64,000 nucleotides of DNA. It comes from Aegilops tauschii subsp. strangulata (Eukaryota; Streptophyta; Magnoliopsida; Poales; Poaceae). A program made the translations under genes and the position numbers. How positions within the stretch are numbered: position 1 is the stretch's first letter; the number at the start of each line of letters is the position of its first letter. Under the pieces are notes generated by a model. That model was not told where the DNA came from. It saw only the letters and a program-made list of their open reading frames with translations, and searched no databases. The stretch covers positions 362,884,267-362,948,266 of the forward strand of contig NC_053040.3 in assembly GCF_002575655.3 (NCBI RefSeq), read 5' to 3'. Below, in pieces: positions 12,101 through 23,425 of this stretch.

Positions 12101-13249
12101 CGGGAAACCTCGGAAGGTTGGCGCTTGGTGTTCCGGCGAGGTCCTGCGCGGGCGCTCGAGGCTGCAGGGGGCGCAAGGGGAGCTGCGCGAGGAGGAGGAG
12201 GCTAGCGGGGTCCTGGACGGCGACGCGGTGACTGGATGGCGAGGTAGGAGACGGCAGCTTGTCCTGGTCGTGGTCGCCGGAAGGCGCGTTGGATCGGGAG
12301 GAGCGGCGAGCACGAGGGAGCGAGGCTGCGGTGGTCTGCAGGATGCTGAAGAGGGAGCTCCGGAGATGGGGACGACAGGTGGACGAGGCGGCGGATCCAA
12401 GCCACTGGTGCTCCGACGGAACAGCAGCGGCGGAGGAGCATCCGGGCATGGGGACGCAAGCTCCTCTCGACGGCCATGGCGGAGAAGTCCTACAAGTTTT
12501 CTGGAGAAGACAGAGAGCAGGTGAGAGAGGGAACCAGAGGGAACGGGAGCAGAGGAAGCGAAGGAGAAGCAGAAGCAGGGAGGAACCGTGATCGGAGTTG
12601 GAGACGAGGTGAAGCAGTGCTGGTCTCCGGCGAGGTCGGTCGAAGGTGGAGGTCTCAGGGCAGGAGAGGTCGGGTTCATGCTGCGGGGCCTCGGCGGACG
12701 GGTGGATCGAGGAGGGGATGGATCCCGAGAGAGATTTGGTGGAGTGGCGGCGGCGGCTGGCTGGGAGGATGGGACATCTCCCTAAATTTTAGGGTTGATC
12801 CGTATATATAGCAGGCGGAAGGAGTTTTGGGGGCGTCTGATCGTCATCGGGCGGCTCCGGGTCAATTGGGTAGTCAAAAGAATAAACGAAAGAAGTATTT
12901 TGGTATTTCGGGGTTGATCCGAACTCAACGGTGATGACTGAGCGGGATTCGGGTTCAGAGCAGTTTTCAAACGCGCACGCGAGGGGTTTGACAAAAGACA
13001 CTGGAGACAAGGGGGTTTGATGGGCTCAGAGAAGAGAGAGAAGAGAGCGGCGGTTGATCTAAGAGCAGGTCAACAGAGACAAAAAGGAAGCGGCAACTAC
13101 GAGCGGATGCAAGTTTTAAAACAATGACGGCAACGGAGTGCCAAATGCAATGCGAATGATGCGATGATGAATGCAACAAACAAATAAATACACGCGACGA
13201 TAACAGAAAACAGGGAAGGCGTCTAGAGCATCTGTCTCGGGGCGTCACA
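9194..13249 (-). repeat. 3' LTR of the LARD-like element
   Basis: 4056 bp. On the minus strand it begins TGTGACGCCCCGAGACAG at 13249 and ends GGGTGTTACA at 9194. By eye it differs from the 5' LTR by about 1% substitutions, one 38-bp deletion near 12715 and a few single-base indels. Composition is uneven: about 11690-12770 is GC-rich and about 11060-11560 AT-rich. Open frames in the GC-rich part are not conserved between the two LTRs and are not called as genes. Confidence 0.85.
12803..12810 (-). promoter_or_regulatory. TATA box in the LARD 3' LTR
   Basis: TATATATA lies about 440 bases inside the LTR on the transcribed (minus) strand. The same sequence occurs in the 5' LTR at about 20487-20494, where it would drive the element transcript. 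This would make U3 about 0.45 kb and leave about 3.6 kb of R plus U5 as transcribed leader. Confidence 0.5.
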
Positions 13250-13270
13250 ACACTCCTCCACTTACAAGAG
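13250..13270 (-). other. Polypurine tract of the LARD-like element
   Basis: Minus-strand reading AAGTGGAGGAGTGT immediately before the TGTGACG start of the 3' LTR. Position and purine content fit a plus-strand primer site. Confidence 0.6.
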
Positions 13271-16200
13271 ATCTCGTCCCGAGATCTAGGGATGGCACCA
13301 CAGAGAAACGGAAGAGGAAGAGGTAAAACAAAGTTGCTTCTTTGACAAACGAGTGAAACCACGAACCTTGAGAGGTTAAATAATTTAAAGAAGAATACAA
13401 TGGAGATGAACGCGATTGCAAACACTCCGTTAGATAAGAGGAACCTGGGATACAACGAGAACCAAGAGGTTAAATGACAAGAATAGATATTTAAACCACT
13501 CCGGTTAAAACAAGATAGGGAAGGAATAAGAATGATATAATTTGGGCAGCACTCCGACTGAAAATGGAAGGAATTAACATGAACTTGACAAGATGAGAGG
13601 ATACTTGATGAAATCAACAACACACTGCCTCTGGAACTATTGAAAAAATGGCACAAGGGGTAAGAAAGATTTCAGACAACACTCCAGTTAAATGGATAAG
13701 CAAGAAAAGAATATGATCTTGGCAAAATGAGATGATGGGACGAAGAGAGCAACATCACAATGCCTCTGGAACGAATGAATAGAAGCTAGATCGTCGGAAT
13801 ACGAGAACGGAGAATGAAATGACAACTTCTGCCACAATTGAATTTGAAAAACATCCTTGCAAGAATGTTAGAACGGAGTTGTTGGAAAACCAACAGCAAA
13901 AAGAATAAGCTTGATGCGGGCTTATGGAAACCATCTCAAAATTATGAGGTGACAAACGGCCACTAACGAAAACCATTGATTTGATTGAGAGCACCAAAGA
14001 GATGAAAAACTTCTTCCACCAAGATGATAAAGAGATAAGTAGGATCATTGTTAAGCACCACAATAGCAACATTCCTTCGAGAAGGCTTTAAGTGAAATAT
14101 ATACCAAGATAACATCAACAAAGAAATTGTTGGGTTGAAAAGATACCATGAACGAAGAATATATGATGGTTTTAAATATCTCATTCTTGATAACTTGTGA
14201 ATCATGAAACATGAAAAGAAATTGTCAAGAATGACATATCACCATCTCAAAATGAGGTAGAAAGAATTGCACTTCGGAATGCAAGATGAAGAATGCTTGA
14301 ACTCCTCAAAACAAAACATGTGTTAAGCACCCTGTTTAATTTTTGAGTATAGCTTGGCGGATCATAACTTTGAGAGAAATCTTGAAAATAATAATTGAAG
14401 AATGAAAGGAATCCTTGACGAACCACCATGTAGAGCCTCCATGAAGAACTCCGGTAAACAGAAGGATGATAGAAAGAAAGAGAAGTTGACAACACAAGGT
14501 GAAGCCTTGCAATGATTTAGATGGAGCTTCGCGATGATATAGCCGAGAAAAACTTGGAACTCCGGAGAGAAAGATGAACAAATTAAATCAAGAATTTTGA
14601 TGAACCTCCAGAATACGGAATTGAATTTACTCGATGAAACAAGAATAAGAATTACATTATGCTCATCCTTCGCCAATTAAATTGATGAGAAGCAATGGAT
14701 TTGGCATACTACTTATTCTCATAGAAAGGATTGAGAGAGATATAGCGTAAGCTTGGGAAGGTCTTCAACGAACCACCGGTAGGATTGGAAAGAAAGGATG
14801 AATCTATATGATAACGAAGGAAGAGAACTCTTGAACGAACCACCGTAAGAATTGAAAATGAACGAAGAAAAGATAAAGAAACACCGGGAAGAATTAGAAA
14901 ATGAACGAAGATACTTGAGAGAATTTAGATACAAGTTAACGCAGAGATCCCGAGCTGATTAGATAATACTTGAATGATGCACCGGTATGATTTGGAGAAC
15001 GAGAGCTGAAAGCTTGAATGAATAATTCTGAGATGATGGGCTCCGGAGAATCAAAATGAAAAGACTCCTGAATTGCTCCGGATGGATGAAAAGAATTCCC
15101 ACAATAAAAAACAATTATGAGAGGATGGCATAAGATAAAACTATGAATCTTCAAAAGAACGGACAAGATTTAGAGGAAAACTCTTCTTCGGTCTTCAAAT
15201 TCCGAGAATGACGATGAGAAACACCATGAATTGTTGAGGCACTCTGGAATGAAGAATAGAAGGTTGAACCAACGATGAAAGAATTTGAAAAATCTTGGAG
15301 AAAGACATTTGACTGGTGACAATCCATTCTTACGTCAAAATTCGAAAAGAATTTCGGAATGGCTCCGGGAAAATTAGAAGAGTCAGGTAAGATCCTGGGA
15401 AAAGACCTGTGGGTTAGGGCCCACTCAAAAGATACACCGTTGAACGATTTAAAAGAGAGATTGCGCCGGTTCAATTAAATGGCTTGAATAAGGTAAGGCC
15501 TCGAAATAGCTAGAAAGGATTAAGAATAGAAACATGAATCCTCTGGGATACCTTCAGCACTCCAGATAAACATGAATAGCAAGAGGTGGATGATTAAGAG
15601 GTGCGCCAGCATGAGAAAACATTTGAAACGAGAAAAGGAATATGATCAACACAGAAAGCTTGAATTGGATCCACCGGAGAAGAAAGAGAATGAAGAATGA
15701 TGAACTTGAAGCTCCGTTAGTATCTTCATAAGAAACACCGGGTAAAACATTGAAAGAAAAGATTGAAGAGACTTCTCACAAATAAAAGGATACATGATTA
15801 AGAAATCTGAATCCTTGAAGAAAAGGGTGGGTGGGCGGGAAAAACAAAGGCAACTTGGGGCATATGGAATAAACGCCATCGAGAAAACTTAGAATTGATC
15901 TTGCAGATGGGGAGAATGATGGGATCATCTCGAAGAGAAACACACCGGTTGGAAATAGAATTAAGATGGTAATCTCGATGATCAAGAAGGATTAGTATCC
16001 ACATAGAAATATGCGAACACCACTTAGAAAAGGTATGGAATCCATATTTGACTTCGAAGCAACTCGAATACCACAACTTAAAACAAAACAAAGGATTGGC
16101 TTGCAAAATAAGCCGGGACAAACATATGATAGACCCCATATCTTATCATGTGTCTGTTGGAAAGATATCCTACGAGCTACTTGAATTCCCACCTATAAAC

Positions 16201-16818
16201 TCCCAAAACTTTCTGGTTATGCAATCAGGTGTTGGGGATACAGGGGACACAATATATATCACCCAAACTAACAATCCCTAGATCCAGTTGTATCCATCCG
16301 TCAACACATAACCAAGAAACTCCGGAAATCGTTTACCTCAACCTTCGAAAAGCATCCGTTATACGAGTTATGGCAATACTCCCGAACTCCTGCCCCAGTA
16401 CTAGGTGGCGTCGAGGTAATCTCACCAACAACTGCATAAAAGAGATTTTCTATGTCGGCGAAACTCAGGTATTCCCGAACTGCAATGATAAAATTGTGAC
16501 GACAACACCTCGGAGCTCAACTCCCCGGGACACTGCCACAACCCCTAAATGTCAGGAGGCACCAAGAACAATGTTCTCGTCACAAAACCATCGGAACGAT
16601 TCCAAGATACCCACGTGATCCTAAATTTTTTTTAGTGAAATTTGAGGAGAGGAAAGACAAAACATCTATGTCAGGAGGCCTCACCATAGCGATGAAGGGA
16701 CTGAGGAGTAAAAAGAATCCTACTCTCCGATATATATAATCCTAAGACTCAAAACATTTTTGTTCTAGACTCAACAATGTCAGCGATTCGATCAAGCAGG
16801 GGGCTCCTAAGTCGGGGA

Positions 16819-16836
16819 TGGCTCTGAATACCAACT
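16819..16836 (-). other. Primer-binding site of the LARD-like element
   Basis: Directly outside the 5' LTR the minus strand reads AGTTGGTATTCAGAGCCA. This matches the TGGTATCAGAGC complement of the initiator methionine tRNA 3' end except for one extra T. It fixes the orientation of the element as minus. Confidence 0.75.
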
Positions 16837-19800
16837 TGTAACACCCACGATGCGGCTATATCTCTCACGTGTCGAGGCACGACTTAGAGGCATAACCGCA
16901 TTGTAGGTTTTGTCGCAAGAAGGGTCATCTTCACACAATCCCATGTAATGAACAAGAATGGGATAAAGAGTTGGCTTACAATCGCCACTGCACACAATAC
17001 ATAAATAAATTCATACATCATTCAAGATACACACATAGACCGACTACGGTTTAATCGAAATACAAAGAAGATAACCCCAAATGCTAGGTCCCCGATCGTC
17101 CCAACTGGGCTCCACTACTGATCATCAGGAAACGAAACATAGTAACGACCAAGTTCCTCGTCGAACTCCCACTTGAGCTCGGTTGCGTCAGCTGCACTGG
17201 TATCGTCAGCACCTGCAACTGTTTTGGTAGAACCTGTGAGTCACGAGGACTCAGCAATCTCACACCCGCGAGATCAAGACTATTTAAGCTTATGGGTAGG
17301 ATAGGGTAATGAGGAGGAGCTGCAGCAAGCACTAAGCATATATGGTGGCTAACATACGCAAATAAGAGCGAGAAGAGAAGCAACGCAGCGGTCGTGAACT
17401 AGAAGTGATCAAGAAGTGATCCTGAAACTACTTACGTTCAAGCATAACACAAGAACCGTGTTCACTTCCCGGACTCCGCCGAAAAGAGACCATCACGGCT
17501 ACACACGCGGTTGATGCATTTTAATTAAGTCAAGTGTCAAGTTCTCTACAACCGGACATTAACAAATTCCCATCTGCCACATAACCGCGGGCACGGCTTT
17601 CTAAAGATAATACCCTGCAGGGGTGTCCCAACTTAGCCCATCACAAGCTCTCACGGGCAACGAAGGATATTCCTTCTCCCGGGAAGACCCGATCAGTCTC
17701 GGAATCCCGGTTACAAGACTTTTCGACAATGGTAAAACAAGACCAGCAAAGCCACCCGATGTGCCGACAAATCCCGATAGGAGTCGCACGTATCTCGTTC
17801 TCAGGGCACACCGGATGGGCAAGACGTCGGGTTGGCATAGACCCTGGTTGCCCAGGGGGAGACGGACATCGCCTGGTTTGGACCAGCACTCAGAGGAACA
17901 CTGGCCCGGGGGGTTAAAATAAAGATGACCCTTGAGTCTGCAGAACCCAAGGGAAAAAGGCTTAGGTGGCAAATGTTAAAACCAAGGTTGGGCCTTGCTG
18001 GAGGAGTTTTATTCAAAGCGAACTGTCAAGGGGGTCCCATAAATCCCCAACCGCGTAAGGAACGCAAAATCAAGGAACATAACACCGGTATGACGGAAAC
18101 TAGGGCGGCAAGAGTGGAACAAAACACCAGGCATAAGGCCGAGCCTTCCACCCTTTACCAAGTATATAGATGCATTAATTAAATAAGAGATATTGTGATA
18201 TCCCAACATATCCATGTTCCAACATGGAACAAACTTCATCTTCACCTGCAACTAGCAACGCTATAAGAGGGGCTGAGCAAAAGCGGTAACATAGCCAAAC
18301 AACGGTTTGCTAGGAAAGGTGGGTTAGAGGCTTGACATGGCAATATGGGAGGCATGATATAGCAAGTGGTAGGTAGCGCAACATAGCGATAGAGCGAACA
18401 ACTAGCAAGCAAAGATAGAAGTGATTTCGAGGGTATGGTCATCTTGCCTGAAATCCCGCAAGGAAGAAGAACGAGTCCATGAAGAAGACAAACGGACGTA
18501 GTCGAACGAATCCTCACAATCACAACGTAACCGGAACTACCAAGAAGAAGTGCAACCGGAAAGAAGCAAACATCATGGTAAACAACCATCACATAAACAT
18601 GGCATGATGCACAATCAAGTATGATGCATGTCCGCTTTAGAAAGGCATGGCATGGCAAAGTGTAACAAACAACACTACAAATTAAGTGGAGCTCAATATG
18701 CAACGAGTTGCATATTGATGAAACACCACATTCAAGTTATTTAGTTCGCTCTCGTTTATGTACCCAACAATATTAAATGTTATTAAACATGGCAAGGGGT
18801 GAAGCATATGAAAACTACCTATCTAGGCAAGTTTAAATGAGGCCGGAAACAACAAGCAACAATTCCGGAAAATCCTCATGTGCATATTTTAGATTTGGTA
18901 CTGTTCTGCCCTAAAACATATTTTAATGTTGTTAAACAGCAAAATAAAGTGAACCAAGTTATTCTATGCATTATTCCACCCCATTTACATATAAAGTTTA
19001 TTAAATTTGGAGCTACGGTTATTTAGTTATGAAATAAATCATTTTAACATGGCATTTATGCAAATTAATGCAAACAACAATTTAAACATTTTAACATGGA
19101 TGAAAGTGGCATACTATGAAACTAGATGAAATCCTAAGCATTTTACATGTTTAAAACATTTTAATCTGATGCACAGTTGTTGAGTTATTATATGCATGAA
19201 CATGAGGGTGCAAACTGCAAACATGCAGTTTTTCTGGCAATTAGCTAAATTCGCAGCAACAGGAAAAAAACATCAACGGGCTGAATCTGCACTTGGGCCA
19301 ACAGAGCAGAGGGGCTGGAGTGTTCCTCACCCATGGGTTCGGCCCAGAAGCGGAGCGGGCTGGCCGGATCTGGAGACGCTGGAGGGGTGGCCCAGGCGAG
19401 GCCGTGCGCGGTCAATGCGGGGAGCGGGACGAGGCCCTGCTGCTCTCGTTTCTGAAGAACAGAAAGCAGCAGCAGGCGATGCAGAAGACGGCGGCAGGGG
19501 TCCTGGCGACGGGGTCGGCGGGAACCGGCCGGAACGGGCGGAACGGAGCGCGGGGAGGCGGAGCTTGGCGCGGATCCATGGCGACGAGGAGGGGCGCGGT
19601 CAACATGCTCGAGGCAGGGGATCGAGCGAACCGCAGCTGCGACAGGAGCTCCTGCTGAATAAACGAGAGAGGGTTCGGAGAGACAGAGAGACGGGGATGA
19701 AGAACTACAGGAGGAAGAAGGAGAAGAAAGGGAAGGCACGGGGCACGGGAAACCTCGGGAGGTTGGCGCTTGGTGGTCCGGCGAGATCCTGCGCGGGCGC

Positions 19801-20932
19801 TCGAGGCCGCAAGGGGGCGCAAGGGGAGCTGCGCGAGGAGGAGGAGGCTAGCGGGGTCCTGGACGGCGACGCGGTGACTGGACGGCGAGGTAGGAGACGG
19901 CAGCTTGTCCTGGTCGTGGTCGCCAGGAGGCGCGTTGGATCGGGAGGAGCGGCGAGCACGAGGGAGCGAGGCTGCGGTGGTCTGCAGGAGACTGAAGAGG
20001 GAGCCCCGGAGATGGGGACAACAGGTGGACGAGGCAGCGGATCCGAGCCACTGGTGCTCCGACGGAACAGCAGCGGCGGAGGAGCATCCAGGCACGAGGA
20101 CGCAAGCTCCTCTCGACGGCCATGGCGGAGAGCTCCTACAGGTTTTCTGGAGAAGACAGAGAGCAGGTGAGAGAGGGAACCAGAGGGAACGGGAGCAAGG
20201 AAGCGAAGGAGAAGCAGAAGCGGGGAGGAACCATGATCGGAGTTGGAGACGAGGTGAAGCAGCGGTGGTCTCCGGCGAGGTCGGTCGAAGGCGGAGATCT
20301 CAGGGCAGGAGAGGTCGGGTTCATGCTGCGGGGCCTCGGCGGACGGGTGGATCGAGGAGGGGATGGATTTGGTTGGCTGGTGTGTGAAATCGAGGAGGGG
20401 ATGGATCCCGAGAGAGATTTGGTGGAGTGGCGGCGGCGGCTGGCTGGGAGGATGGGACATCTCCCTAAATTTTAGGGTTGATCCGTATATATAGCAGGCG
20501 GAAGGAGTTTTGGGGGCGTCTGATCGTCATCGGGCGGCTCCGGGTCAATTGGGTAGTCAAAAGAATAAACGAAATAAGTATTTTGGTATTTCGGGGTTGA
20601 TCCGAACTCAACGGTGATGACTGAGCGGGATTCGGGTTCAGAGCAGTTTTCAAACGCGCACGCGAGGGGTTTGACAAAAGACACTGGAGACAAGGGGGTT
20701 TGATGGGCTTAGAGAAGAGAGAGAAGAGAGCGGCGGTTGATCTAAGAGCAGGTCAACAGGGACAAAAAGGAAGCGGCAACTACGAGCAGATGCAAGTTTT
20801 AAAACAATGACGGCAACGGAGTGCCAAATGCAATGCGAATGATGCGATGATGAATGCAACAAACAAATAAATACACGCGACGATAACGGAAAACATGGAA
20901 GGCGTCTGGAGCGTCGGTCTCGGGGCGTCACA
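16837..20932 (-). repeat. 5' LTR of the LARD-like element
   Basis: 4096 bp, same termini as the 3' LTR. It keeps two copies of TCGAGGAGGGGATGGA (near 20355 and 20393) with 22 bases between them. The 3' LTR has only one copy, so it lost 38 bp by recombination or slippage between direct repeats. Confidence 0.85.
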
Positions 20933-22176
20933 ATTATGAATATGTGTGTCACTACTATCGAGATTAAACAAAATAGACCACTCTTCAAGGGTGCATGACC
21001 ATAAAAGATATTACTCATATAAATAGAACAACCATTATTCTCAGATTTAAATGAATAACCGTCTCGCATCAAACAAGATCCAGATATAATGTTCATGCTC
21101 AACGCTAGCACCAAATAACAATTATTCAGGTCTAAAACTAATCCCGAAGGTAGATGCAGAGGTAGCGTGCCGACTGCGATCACATCGACTTTGGAACCAT
21201 TTCCCACGCGCATCGTCACCTCGTCCTTAGCCAATCTTCGCTTAATCTGTAGTCCCTGTTTCAAGTTACAAATATTAGCAACAGAACCAGTATCAAATAC
21301 CCAGGCACTACTGCGAGCATTAGTAAGGTACACATCAATAACATGTATATCACATATACCTTTGTTCACCTTGCCATTCTTCTTATCCGCCAAATACTTG
21401 GGGCAGTTCCGCTTCCAGTGACCAGTCCGTTTGCAGTAGAAGCACTCAGTCTCAGGCTTAGGTCCAGACTTGGGCTTCTTCACTTGAGCAGCGACTTGCT
21501 TGCCGTTCTTCTTGAAGTTCCCCTTCTTCCCTTTACCCTTTTTCTTGAAACTGGTGGTGTTGTTGACCATCAACACTTGATGCTCTTTCTTGATTTCTAC
21601 CTCCGCAGCCTTTAACATTGCGAAGAGCTCGGGAATTGGCTTATCCATCCCTTGCATATTATAGTTCATCACGAAGCTCTTGTAGCTTGGTGGCAGTGTT
21701 TGAAGAATTCTGTCAATGACACTATCATCAGGAAGATTAACTCCCAGTTGAATCAAGTGATTGTTATACCCAGACATTTGGAGTATGTGCTCACTGACAG
21801 AACTATTCTCCTCCATTTTGCAGCTGTAGAACTTATTGGAGACTTCATATCTCTCAATCCGGGCATTTGCTTGAAATATTAACTTCAACTCCTGGAACAT
21901 CTCATATGCTCCATGACATTCAAAACGTCGTTGAAGTCCCGTTTCTAAGCCGTACAGCATGGCACACTGAACTATCGAGTAGTCATCAGCTTTGCTCTGC
22001 CAGACGTTCATAACATCTGGCGTTGCTCCTGCAGCGGGTTTGGCACCTAGCGGTGCTTCTAGGACGTAATTCTTCTGTGTAGCAATGAGGATAATCCTCA
22101 ATTTACGGACCCAGTCCGTGTAGTTGCTACCATCATCTCTCAACTTATCTTTCTCTAGGAACGCATTAAAATTCAA
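20933..22176 (-). pseudogene. Copia gag and protease (upstream part of the split polyprotein)
   Basis: Starts ATG 22176 (MNFNAFLEKDKL). Gag region about residues 1-210; basic KKKGKGKKG linker; CCHC zinc knuckle CFYCKRTGHWKRNC with Cys245, Cys248, His253 and Cys258; protease active site VFDTGS around Asp295. The frame is open for over 400 codons until the LARD-like insertion at 20932; the final residues of the open frame are read from the insert. This is the best-preserved part of the element. It encodes the capsid/nucleocapsid precursor and the processing protease, with downstream domains continuing at 9193. Confidence 0.85.
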
Positions 22177-23401
22177 CGAACAACAACACGGGCCATCTAT
22201 CTACAACAACATAGACATGCAAAATACTATCAGGTACTAAGTTCATGATAAATTAAAGTTCAATTAATCAAATTACTTAAGAACTCCCACTTAGATAGAC
22301 ATCCCTCTAATCATCTAAGTGATCACGTGATCCAAATCAACTAAACCATGTCCGATCATCACGTGAGATGGAGTAGTTTTCAATGGTGAACATCACTATG
22401 TTGATTATATCTACTATATGATTCACGCTCGACCTTTCGGTCTCAGTGTTCCGAGGCCATATCTGCATATGCTAGGCTCGTCAAGTTTAACCTGAGTATT
22501 CTGCGTGTGCAAAACTGGCTTGCACCCGTTGTATATGAACGTAGAGCTTATCACACCCGATCATCACATGGTGTCTCGGCACGACGAACTTTCGCAACAG
22601 TGCATACTTAGGGAGAACACTTGTACCTTGAAATTTAGTGAGAGATCATTATAATGCTACCGCCGAACTAAGAAAAATAAGATGCATAAAGGATAAACAT
22701 CACATGCAATCAATATAAGTGATATGATATGGCCATCATCATCTTGTGCCTTTGATCTCCATCTCCAAAGCACCGTCATGATCACCATCGTCACCGGCGC
22801 GACACCTTGATCTCCATCGTATCATCGTTGTCGTCTCGCCAACTATTGCTTCTACGACTACCGCTACCGCTTAGTGATAAAGTAAAGCAATTACATGGCG
22901 ATTGCATTTCATACAATAAAGCGACAACCATATGGCTCCTGCCAGTTGCCGATAACTCTGTTACAAAACATGATCATCTCATACAATAAAATTTAGAATC
23001 ATGTCTTGACCATATCACATCACAACATGCCCTGCAAAGACAAGTTAGACGTCCTCTACTTTGTTGTTGCAAGCTTTACGTGGCTGCTACGGGCTGAGCA
23101 AGAACCGTCTTACCTACGCATCAAAACCACAACGATTTTTCGTCAAGTGTGTTGTTTTAACCTTCAACAAGGACCGGGCGTAGCCACACTCGATTCAACT
23201 AAAGTTGGAGAAACTGACACCCGCCAGCCACTTGTGTGCGAAGCACGTCGGTAGAACCAGTCTTGCGTAGGCGTACGCGTAATGTCGGTCCAGGCCGCTT
23301 CATCCAACAATACCGCCGAATCAAAGTATGACATGCTGGTAAGCAGTATGACTATTATCGCCCACATCTCTTTGTGTTCTACTCATGCATATAACATCTA
23401 C
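22177..23401 (-). other. 5' leader of the Angela-type element
   Basis: About 1.2 kb between the primer-binding site and gag ATG 22176. No long frame. The equivalent stretch occurs in the second Copia element at about 42920-44177, with the same order of motifs (for example ATCACGTGAGA near 22359 and 43079). Long untranslated leaders are usual for BARE1-type elements. Confidence 0.6.
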
Positions 23402-23425
23402 GCATAAACCTGGCACGAATGCCAC
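23402..23425 (-). other. Primer-binding site region, diverged
   Basis: Next to the 5' LTR the minus strand reads GTGGCATTCGTGCCAGG. The family normally shows a TGGTATCAGAGCC-like complement of initiator tRNA-Met. Only the outer parts match, so the site looks mutated. Confidence 0.5.

Larger units (their letters stand above)
13250..16836 (-). other. LARD internal domain, non-coding
   Basis: 3587 bp. No frame longer than about 230 codons and none resembling gag, protease, integrase or reverse transcriptase. The sequence is A-rich on the plus strand, with recurring words (CACTCC plus a GTTAA-like tail near 13251, 13424, 13497, 13551 and 13681; GAACCACCG/GCACCGGTATGA-like words later). This suggests it grew from degenerate short repeats. 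Conserved RNA structure is the function proposed for such domains in the literature; I cannot test that here. Confidence 0.65.
9194..20932 (-). mobile_element. LARD-like large non-coding LTR retrotransposon, complete
   Basis: Seen: TG...CA termini, 5-bp duplication ATTAT on both sides, two LTRs of 4056 and 4096 bp, and a 3587-bp internal domain with no convincing coding frame. On the minus strand the 5' LTR is at 20932-16837. It is followed by GTTGGTATTCAGAGCC (near-complement of initiator tRNA-Met, the primer-binding site), and a purine-rich tract GTGGAGGAGTG precedes the 3' LTR at 13249. Known: LARD elements of barley and relatives have LTRs of roughly 4.5 kb and a 3.5-kb conserved non-coding interior and depend on Gypsy proteins in trans. 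The dimensions fit; a Sukkula-like family is possible but not verified. Confidence 0.85.

Noticed and set aside
11768..12679. 303-codon Pro/Ser-rich minus-strand frame in the LARD 3' LTR
   Set aside because: Not kept in the 5' LTR copy (broken into other frames); low complexity; lies in the probable untranslated leader.
13967..16619. Many small frames in the LARD interior
   Set aside because: All below ~130 codons (one of 229 codons at 12967-13656 crosses the LTR border), Phe/Ser-rich, without gag or pol motifs.
19196..20170. 324-codon open frame in the GC-rich part of the LARD 5' LTR
   Set aside because: The corresponding place in the 3' LTR (11553-12017) is open for only 154 codons because of small indels, the composition is low complexity, and opposite-strand frames are equally long. 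GC content explains it.
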